Shown here: one piece after another, positions 56,012-64,000 of the stretch
How the letters are laid out: each line of letters starts with the position of its first letter
Numbering within the stretch: the first letter of the stretch is position 1
Notes under the pieces: model-generated
The model's input: the letters and a program-made list of their open reading frames with translations, nothing else
What the model was told of the DNA's origin: nothing
Database searches by the model: none
Source of the DNA: Hygrophila difformis
Taxonomy: Eukaryota > Streptophyta > Magnoliopsida > Lamiales > Acanthaceae
Assembly: GCA_030278955.1 (NCBI GenBank)
Contig: JAOANR010000013.1
Span: 43,870,191-43,934,190, forward strand
Reading direction: 5' to 3'
Length of the DNA stretch: 64,000 nt
Program-made: the position numbers and the translations under genes

Positions 56012-56901
56012 CGAAAAAAGAATTATTTAGTCCTTTTCTTTTCAAAATATTCAAATCGATCCGTTAGTAATTTTTAGCCCCATATAGTTCCATACGTTTG
56101 CTAATTTTTTCCAATTTGGTCCTAATTACGTAATTAGCCTAAAGTTGCTGATGTGGACGAAGCAAATCTCATTTTACATCCACCGTGGCCAATCTGGAGT
56201 CTCCACACATAACACATCAAATTAATAAATGTTTGAAATAAATATTTGAAGGCAGCCATAACATATCACTACTCTAATAAATACATCTAGGCTCTAGTGG
56301 GTCAATTGAATAATTCTTTACTGGGATGATGGACATAGTTTCTATATGGTTCACATTGAGCTCTCATTAGAGTTATCCAACCATAAAGAAACAACAACCA
56401 TTCACAACAATAACATAGGAGTTCTGGTCAACAGCTACCGCAGTGCATTTTCTTTTCGATCTCAGTGATTTTTGGTATTTTTCAAGATAATGAAGACCAA
56501 TTGTGATATATAATGCGTACAAATGAATGGTTGGTGTTTTTTTATGGGTTGGGTAACCTCAATGAGGAATTGCTCAATGCGAACCAAGTAGAAACTATGT
56601 ACATCATCCCAGTCAAAAATGGTTCAATTGATCCGCTAGAGTCATTTTTTAGAGAAGTGATGTGTAATGACAGCCTTCAAACATTTATTAAAATAGTGTA
56701 TTATGTGTGGGGACTCCAAATTTGCCACGGTATATGTAAAATGTGATATACTTCGGCCATATCAGCAACCTCATGCTAATTACATTATTAGGACCGAATT
56801 GAAAAAAAATAGCATACGTAGAGGACTATATGAGGCAAAAAATTAGTAACGGACTGATTTGGACATTTTGAAAAAAAAAGGACTTAAAAATCAATTTTTC
56901 C
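56012..56901. repeat. Mutator-type MITE with long TIRs, 890 bp
   Basis: Inverted arms of about 115-120 bp (AGTCCTTTTCTTTTCAAAATATTC ... GGTCCTAATTACG and its complement) with 10-bp target duplication TGGAAATATA (56002-56011 and 56902-56911). Ends are GGAAAAA-like. The central 0.6 kb has no recognised gene or transposase. The ORF at 56513-56746 has no family resemblance. Confidence 0.75.
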
Positions 56902-57021
56902 TGGAAATATATGTACTGATAATTAGGAAAATGGACTGGAGGATGCAATAAATTTATAGTACAGTCGGGCCTTTTGAGTTTTGACCGTAGATGTTGTAGT
57001 GATGTGTGAGACTTAAAGTAA

Positions 57022-57285
57022 TACTTCCTCCCTATTTAAATTTTTTTAATATTTTTTATTTTCACGTAATTCAATACACATTATTAAAGAGTAATATCTC
57101 AAATTTAATAAAATAAAAAATTATAAAATTTTAATATAATAAAACTACGTGATTAGACGAATCTAACAAGATCTCACTTGATTATGTTTTATCTTATGTA
57201 ACTGTTTTAAAAAGTCGAATCAAAGTTACTCAATCAATAGTGTTTACTATGCAAATGTTAGCATTTTAAAAAAACGGAGGGAGTA
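57022..57285. repeat. Stowaway-like MITE
   Basis: Left TACTTCCTCCCTATTTAAAT, right ACGGAGGGAGTA, TA duplication; 264 bp. Interior has the shared block AGATCTCACTTGATTATG in reverse orientation. Confidence 0.7.
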
Positions 57286-58356
57286 TATATAGACTATATA
57301 GACTATATATCTGCTATATAATTAGATTTTTCTTCCGCGCTCCGTGTACGGATTTAGTGTACGGATATTATTTTTTTTAATACAAACTAATATTATTTCA
57401 ATTAATTTAAATTAATAGATTATATTATTTTAGTATATTTATGTAAAAAAATTATTAAATATAATTTCTACTATCATTTTCTTTTTCAATTTTAATTTTT
57501 TTCGTAATTCCAAAATTATGTTGATATTTATATATTAATAATATAAATATTAAAATATAATATGATATCAATATTAATAATATAATATATGTGTTGATTA
57601 ATGACTAATAAAAATATATATAAGATAAATTATGATGATATTAATTTTTATGTACATAAAATAATATGTATATTGAAATTTTCTTACTGATGGAGTACTT
57701 TTTTTTCTATATTATTTAGTTTTTCAAAAAAAAGTTTCAAGAAAAAGTTAAATTTTAGTACTCCTAAATATTTTTTTTGTGAAAATAGTATATGATTTTA
57801 CTTTGCTATGTATCTTTATGATTGATATACATATCTTTAAAATAAAATTACTGTTTGAACCCATAATATATAATCCTTATAATGAGATTAATTATAAAGA
57901 TACTAATTATAATTTAAAAGGTTAATTAGGCAGCACAATAATAAAATCCATGATTATTATAGTATAGAAGATTATAATAAATTAGGTCATCATAAGTAAT
58001 AATGTTTATGTTATCATTGGACGAATATAATTTAGGTTGAGGGTTCGATTCCCCCAACCCCCTATTCTTCTTCTTCATACACGCCAAAAATTATTATAAT
58101 CGAAAGCAAAGTTCAATGTTCTATAACAAGCATTATTATTCTTTGGGGAAGTTCATTAATATTTCAAAAATAACATTGAGAATGTTAGATAATAATAAAA
58201 AGGATTGATTTGAAAGGAAACAAAAAAGGACTGAAAGAGAAATTATGTGTTTGGACATTATTCATTGTATGGTTAATCGAATTATTCTCTTTAACTAACA
58301 AAGACCAAACATGTCCTCCCAATAATCACTATACTTTGGTTGGGGTACTAAATTTT
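57286..58356. other. AT-rich intergenic DNA
   Basis: No gene. A B-box-like GGTTCGATTCCCCC with ACCCCCTATTC near 58040-58066 may be a fragment of SINE family 1. Confidence 0.35.
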
Positions 58357-58620
58357 TACTCCTTCCGTCCCACTTTAAACGTTCTGTTTGACTTTTTTGG
58401 CACTGTTCATTATTCAACTTTGACCTAATATTATTGTAAGTATATTTGATAAAAAAATAGTCTAGTTCGGTCTTGTTAGATTCGTGTAATCGTGCCGTTT
58501 TAGAATATATATTTTACATAATTTTTATTCTTATATATTTTGAGATATGATCGACTTAAAAAGTACATTGGATTGTGTTCAAAAATCAAACATGACATTT
58601 TAAATGGGACGGAGGGAGTA
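58357..58620. repeat. Stowaway MITE, copy of 15974
   Basis: 264 bp from TACTCCTTCCGTCCCACTTT to AAATGGGACGGAGGGAGTA with TA duplication. Interior matches 15974-16236 throughout (for example TTTTGAGATATGATCGA). Confidence 0.85.
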
Positions 58621-58744
58621 TATACTAAATATTTTATTTAATTAAATTTATTATTATTGTAATTATTTTATATAAATATGAAGAATTATTATAAATATAA
58701 AGCATTAAAATAATATTCACTTCATCCAACTGAAATTGCCTTAT

Positions 58745-58907
58745 TGAATGGATGGGGACTCTAGTCGCTTAAGCAATGTCTCGGGTTCGAGTCTTGTATA
58801 TGCAAAAAACTGCTTTGGGAGAGGCGCCCTTAATTGCCCTTGCAGATTCTCGATGGATTAGTCTTAGGTCCAATGTGGCATGGAGATACCCTAATATTCA
58901 CCTAAAA
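58745..58907 (+). mobile_element. SINE family 2 copy, 5'-truncated
   Basis: Target duplication ACTGAAATTGCCTTA (58730-58744 and 58908-58922). It lacks about the first 17 bases and the A-box start of the copy at 24611. B box GGTTCGAGTC and body are otherwise complete. Confidence 0.87.
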
Positions 58908-59045
58908 ACTGAAATTGCCTTAGCTTCTTTAATTTGACTTAATTAACCATAATTTTCAATCCACCTAAAAAATTATATAAAACTCATTATATTTTTAAAT
59001 ATTGAACGAAACGTTACATTTATTTAATAGTAGTATATGGATGTG

Positions 59046-59209
59046 GGGTTGGGGACTTACCCAAGTGGTAACTCCCCAACTCCTAACTTATAGGTTGCGG
59101 GTTCGAACCCCACCCGCCCCCTATCATTTCGCTTTGTTCTCTTTGTAATTGTGTAGCATGGACTCACACCATCCTTTCCAAGCCTTCACTGGCTTCTCAA
59201 AAAAAAAAA
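59046..59209 (+). mobile_element. SINE family 1 copy, diverged
   Basis: A box TTACCCAAGTGG, B box GGTTCGAACCC, body TTTGTAATTGTGTAGCATGG and A tail. Flanked by TAGTATATGGATGTG and TAGTAGTATGGATGTG, a target duplication with a two-base difference. It is older than the other copies by divergence. Confidence 0.85.
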
Positions 59210-59486
59210 GTAGTAGTATGGATGTGAAATAAAATTGAATATTAGATTTACTAAAAGGTGAATTGCAAGTATTATTTTAGACATGACGAATGAAATTAAA
59301 TAATTTAGGGCAATTATTTATTTTTATACCTGAATTATTTCAAAGTATCCATTTATATACATAAACTTTTTTTTTTTGGAAAAAAATACACCCAACTTTA
59401 AAACATAGAAAAATCTATATTCATCCGTTAAGTTGCCGTTAAGTTTAAATCTATATTAATCCCTACATAATAACTGAATAAAGCAA
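59210..59486. other. AT-rich flank of the third LTR
   Basis: No feature seen. The exact LTR end probably lies near its right edge. Confidence 0.35.
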
Positions 59487-59860
59487 CCCCTGTCAGAGTA
59501 TCAGGCTACAAGCCTCTCACAACAGCATAGACAGCGTGTCAATCTCAACAGGGCTACCAGCCCAAAGCAGTAAATCACATAAGGCCACCGGCCGGCTGAA
59601 TAAAAATCCTAGGCTCACAGGCCTCAACTAGTCAATATTCCAATGATAAATCATAATATCAAAACAATAGAGTATCACATAAATACATAAGATAAAATGA
59701 ATAGGCAGGTCCTATCTATGTGATCTCTCAACCCCAAACCCAATCATGCTCCAGCGCCTCCAGCAGGATCTATAAAACAAACAAAAGCAAAGGGAGTCAG
59801 TACAACGTACTGAGCAAGGCTACGTGTTGGGGAGTAAGGGATAACAAAGCAACAAGAGTA

Positions 59861-59903
<43 letters not shown>

Positions 59904-61418
59904 GCATGAATAACAGAGCAGAATAAAAGTAAAAGCAACTAAACATCACACCGTCCCATACCGGTGCTTCAACCACAATCATACAATTTATGCACGTGAT
60001 GCATGGCCTAACATACACCTATCTAACCTATATGCAAATGCAATGAATATGCCTAGCCGGCACCTAAAAACCCGGGCGGTATGAACCCACGGGTGAGGAT
60101 ATCATCAACTCCAACCCGTTACAGGGTAACATACACCATCCCCGCGGGGACCACAGGCATCACAGCCCAAATCATCCACCCGAAGGGCCAACAGGCATAA
60201 CAGCCAATAATCCACCCTGAAGGGCCATCGGGACTCAACAACACCTGTGAAGGCTGCCCGATCAATAAGAACAACCCATCATAATCTCACAACGAGGGCA
60301 ATCTCACCAATTCCATAACATGCCAATACATTTAGTTATAATTAGATAAAATGATAGATCAAATAAATCATCATATTCTACAGAGTATACAAACTGTATA
60401 GTCCCATTTATTTCACAACACACAATAATTAAGTTGTAAAGTAGAGATAATAATAATCTTAATCCTTCAGATTCATCACACCAAAATCGTGATCATGACC
60501 AAGAATTAAGATACAGTAACCATTACAGTTGAGTAGCCAATATATAAATTCAATTGAAAGAACCAATTACACCTCAACTTTCGTCCCTACACATGCCTGT
60601 ATATATGTGTCTCTATACTGGTAACTCAATTATGCACAGGACTTAATATTCATATAATGGATTAAAGATATAAATTAAATGATATGGCACAATTAATTAT
60701 TTTATAAGCGTAGACATATACTGATACGCATTTTACTACTCCACCATAGATTTTTACACAAACAGGCATCTCTAACAGAGCAATGAATTGATAGCAAGCT
60801 TCGGATGGGTTTTCGAGGAGAAAGAATTAGCCGAATTTCTACCCGACAAGGAAGCCATAGGAGACTACGAATTTAAGCTTTGCAAAAATAGTATCAATAC
60901 ACACAAAACCCTTGCCGAAATCACCCCAATACCCCCAAACACGTAATTTAAGCATAAAAATCCCTTGCCTTAATGTTAGGAGCGATCAATAACACCTCCG
61001 GGATGCCCAATTTCGAATCCAATCGGCCAAACAACTCACAAACCTAGCATTTTGAAACATCCCCAATTCACCACCAAAATGATCGAAATAAAAATCATAG
61101 CGAAGAAGACGACGAAGAGAAGCACTTACCAACAACCGATTAATCAATCGGCCAAGAAACGCGATAGTTTGAACAAGCCGAAGATCACTCCAAAACCCTC
61201 TCCTCTCTCGGCCGTTCCCTGTCTCTCTCCCGTTTCTTCTTTTTTTTTTCTTTCCAAACTACAAAATAACCCCATTTAACTCTACAATAGTTAAATAATT
61301 GCAAAAAGGCCCCATCACTCTCAATTTACACAAAAGGAACCCCATCCGGACTGAATTGCAAAATATCCAAATACCAAATTATTTAAACAGTCTAATTTAA
61401 TTAAATCGGGTCATTATA
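59487..61418 (-). repeat. 3' LTR of a third chromovirus (left end approximate)
   Basis: On the minus strand it begins at about 61418 as TATAATGACCCG, where relatives have TGTAA; the terminal TG has decayed. It contains blocks also present in the LTRs at 29233 and 35080 (GAAGCACCGGTATGGGACGG; TTGCTCAGTACGTTGTACTG). The far end is unclear; the family's terminal part is missing or too diverged. An (AAT)n microsatellite lies at 59861-59901. Confidence 0.75.
59861..59901. repeat. (AAT)n microsatellite in LTR
   Basis: About 13 AAT units. The reading frames through it are artefacts. Confidence 0.95.
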
Positions 61419-61420
61419 TT

Positions 61421-61431
61421 CCTCCCCCCTT
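61421..61431 (-). promoter_or_regulatory. Polypurine tract of the third chromovirus
   Basis: Minus-strand AAGGGGGGAGG between pol and LTR, preceded by TTTCGGGGACGAAATG. Confidence 0.78.
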
Positions 61432-61503
61432 ACGATCATTTCGTCCCCGAAATGCACATTCAAGAACATGATCAAAAATCAAAACAAGGGGAAAAATGTT
61501 ACC

Positions 61504-64000
61504 TCAAGGCAACGGAGTCAAGTCCAATTCTGGGTACTTCAGCTTCATATGCTCCTCGGTTTCCCAAGTAGCATCTTCAGCTCCATGCCTAGACCACAAC
61601 ACCTTAACCATCGGGATGGTTTTGTGCCTCAGAACCCTTTCCTTTGCATCAATCACCCGAACTGGATACTCCTCATACTCAAGACTCGCATCCAACTCAA
61701 TCTCATCAGGCTGGATAATCTTAGATGGGTCAGATACGAACTTCCGGAGCTGAGAAACATGAAAAACATCATGGGCTCGACCCACCTCGGCTGGTAAAGC
61801 CAACCTATAAGCCACTTTACCAACTCTCTCCACTATCTCATAGGGTCCAATGTATCTCGGGCTCAGCTTGCCCTTCTTACCGAACCGGCGTACCCCTTTC
61901 ATAGGCGATACCCGCAGTAATACCCTATCACCAACCTCAAACTCCACATCACGACGAGCTAGATCAGCATAGCTCTTCTGTCTGTCCTGAGCTTCTTTCA
62001 TACGGTCCCTAATGATCCTCACCCACTCCACAGTCTGCTCAATCATTTCAGGACCTACATTCACCTTATCTGTTGGATCATTCCAACATAAGGGACTCCT
62101 ACACCTTCTCCCATACAATGCCTCGAAGGGAGCCATGCCAATACTTGCATGATAACTGTTATTGTAACTGAACTCCACCAAACTGAGGTGATTCTCCCAA
62201 CTACCCTGAAAGTCCAATGCACAAGCTCGTAACATATCCTCTAAAGTCCTAATGGTCCTCTCTGTCTGACCATCTGACTGAGGATGCCATGCAGTACTCA
62301 TGCTAATCTGCGTGCCAAACGCTGCCTGCACATCCTTCCAAAACTTGGACAGAAATCTGGAATCCCGATCAGACACAATCTCCTTGGGAATCCCAAACCT
62401 TTTAACAACATGCTGAATATAAGCCTGGGTAAGCTGGCTCATACTCCACGTCAGTCTCATAGGTATGAACACTGCACTCTTAGTCAATCGATCCACCACT
62501 ACCCAGATAGTGTCCATCTTCCTCACAGTCGGAGGCAATCCTGTCACAAAATCCATGGAAATGGATTCCCACTTCCATTCGGGCACTGCTAGAGGCTGTA
62601 GCAAACCCATCGGTCTCATGTGCTCAATCTTCACTCGCTGACATGTGGCACATTTAGCCACATATTCAACTATCTCCCTCTTCATGTTATTCCACCAATA
62701 AGTCTGTCGGATGTCTTTATACATCTTTGTGACCCCTGGATGAACAGAATAAGGAGTCGTGTGAGCCTCATCCATGACCTTCTTCTTCAGGTCAACACAA
62801 CACTCCGGAATGCACCATCTATCACCATATCTCACCATGCCCCTATCATCGATTCTGAAACCCGGAGCCTTACCATCCTGAATCTTCTGTCTCAGTACTG
62901 CCATCTCCCCGCTATCATGCTGACTAGCAAATATCTCATCAATCAAAGAAGATGCAGTAACTAGCATGTTTAAGGTGTGCTGAACAGAGCCAACAGGAAC
63001 TACCTGAACCTCAAGTCTGAGTAGCTCCCTGCGCCACTCAGGTATCACACCCAAGCATGCCACTGAATGATGCTCCTTCCTGCTCAAAGCATCCGCCACC
63101 CGGTTCGCCTTTCCCTTAATATACTGAATATCCGTGTCATAGTCCTGCAATAACTCCATCCATCTCCTCTGTCTGCCACTCATGTGGTCTGAGGTGTACA
63201 GACACTTCAGATTCTTATGATCTGAATAAATTCTACACTTTGCTCCATACAGATAGTGTCTCTAGATTTTCAGAGCATGCACTACCGCTGCCATTTCCAA
63301 ATCGTGAGTTGGGTAATTCTGCTCATGTGGCTTAAGCTGTCGAGATGCATAAGCAATCACTTTGCCCTTTTGCATCAACACACAACCTAAACCCTTAAGT
63401 GACGCATCCGTGTAAACTTCATACTCGCCTGAATCATCAGGTAGTACCAAAACAGGTGCTTCTGTCACTTTCTTCTTCAACAATTCGAATGCTTGCTCAC
63501 AAGCATCATCCCATCTGAATCTGACATCTTTCCTCAATAGTCTAGTCAGAGGTCTAGCAATGCTCGAGAACCCCTCAATGAATCTGCGGTAGTAGCCAAC
63601 AAGACCTAAGAAACTCCGGATCTCTCCCACATTCTTCGGGGCCTGCCACTTTAGTACCGCTTCCACCTTAGCAGGATCAACTGCAATGCCCTCACCCGAA
63701 ACAATGTGTCCCAGAAACGACACCTTCTCCAACCAGAACTCACACTTGGAGAGTTTAGCATATAGCTTATGCTCTCGCAATGTGTTCAACACTGTCCTCA
63801 AGTGGCCAGCATGTGCCTCACAAGTCGGCGAGTAGACCAGAATATCGTCTATGAACACAACCACGCACACATCCAGCAGGGGACGGAATACCCTATGCAT
63901 AAGATCCATGAAGATCGCTGGTGCGTTAGTCAAACCAAAAGGCATGACCGTGAATTCAAAGTGTCCATAACGAGTTCTGAATGCTGTCTTAGGCCTATCA
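61504..64000 (-). pseudogene. pol of a third chromovirus (RT to chromodomain), one amber codon
   Basis: Runs from inside RT at the window edge to the C-terminus. RT shows [11 protein letters not shown] and FIDDILVYS, then GYYRRF. RNase H has [11 protein letters not shown]. The integrase has its zinc-binding part (CATCQRVK), core motifs SMDFVTG and VSDRDSRF, and the Glu region ([17 protein letters not shown]). A chromodomain-like end carries DATWETEEHMKLKYPELD. The frame is continuous except for TAG at 63262-63264 (minus strand) in RNase H, where relatives have Trp (ALKIWRHYL). Closest in the window to the deletion-derived element at 29233. Gag, protease and the 5' LTR lie outside. Confidence 0.9.

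Noticed and set aside
1..64000. CRISPR array, operon, phage or bacterial mobile-element content
   Set aside because: No regularly spaced repeats and no prokaryotic genes; all genes have plant-type introns or plant retroelement organisation.

Overview
The window is plant nuclear DNA, most likely from a eudicot. It holds intron-rich genes with plant homologues (DNA polymerase lambda with an N-terminal BRCT domain, an organelle-type RNase H1, a UGT74-like glycosyltransferase), Ty3 chromovirus retrotransposons primed by initiator-Met tRNA, Stowaway MITEs with CTCCCTCCGT ends, tRNA-derived SINEs and Helitron ends. The species cannot be fixed from sequence alone. There is no bacterial, phage or CRISPR content.

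Layout. 1-446: Stowaway-like MITE cut by the window edge. About 640-15605: an L1-type LINE (ORF1 with DUF4283 and zinc knuckle; ORF2 with endonuclease, RT and RNase H), split in ORF1 by a 9.2-kb Ty3 chromovirus (782-9994, TSD GGCGC). 15.6-18.0 kb: nested MITEs. 18.06-19.88 kb (+): four-exon RRM gene. 20.04-20.29 kb: fragment of the polymerase lambda gene. 20.58-20.98 kb (-): small Ala-rich protein gene. 21-40 kb: transposon-dense, AT-rich DNA with hAT-type MITEs, two SINE families and a Helitron ending at 37744. That Helitron holds a 118-bp MITE which itself holds a SINE and an 8.2-kb defective chromovirus. 40.4-43.7 kb (+): RNase H1 gene. 44.1-48.9 kb (-): complete 14-exon DNA polymerase lambda gene. 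51.2-52.6 kb (-): partial polymerase lambda duplicate. 53.1-55.2 kb (-): two-exon UGT with a MITE in its intron. 55-59.4 kb: MITEs and SINEs. 59.5-64 kb (-): 3' LTR and pol of a third chromovirus that runs off the window.

Four genes look complete and functional by reading frame and splice sites (RRM protein, RNase H1, POLL, UGT); the small Ala-rich gene is plausible. They do not form an operon or pathway, although POLL and RNase H1 both act in nucleic-acid maintenance. The main story is layered transposition. Target-site duplications and one empty site give relative insertion order, and LTR pairs differing by only a few bases show two recent insertions.

The least ordinary observations are: a separate coiled-coil ORF before gag in the first chromovirus; a tRNA-Met-like segment with pol III boxes inside its LTRs; a hairpin 3' tail shared by the LINE, the SINEs and 33-38-bp tail-only insertions; three polymerase lambda segments in one window; and a deletion-derived, RT-less and integrase-core-less chromovirus with nearly identical LTRs. 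I see no sign of a wholly new biological system.
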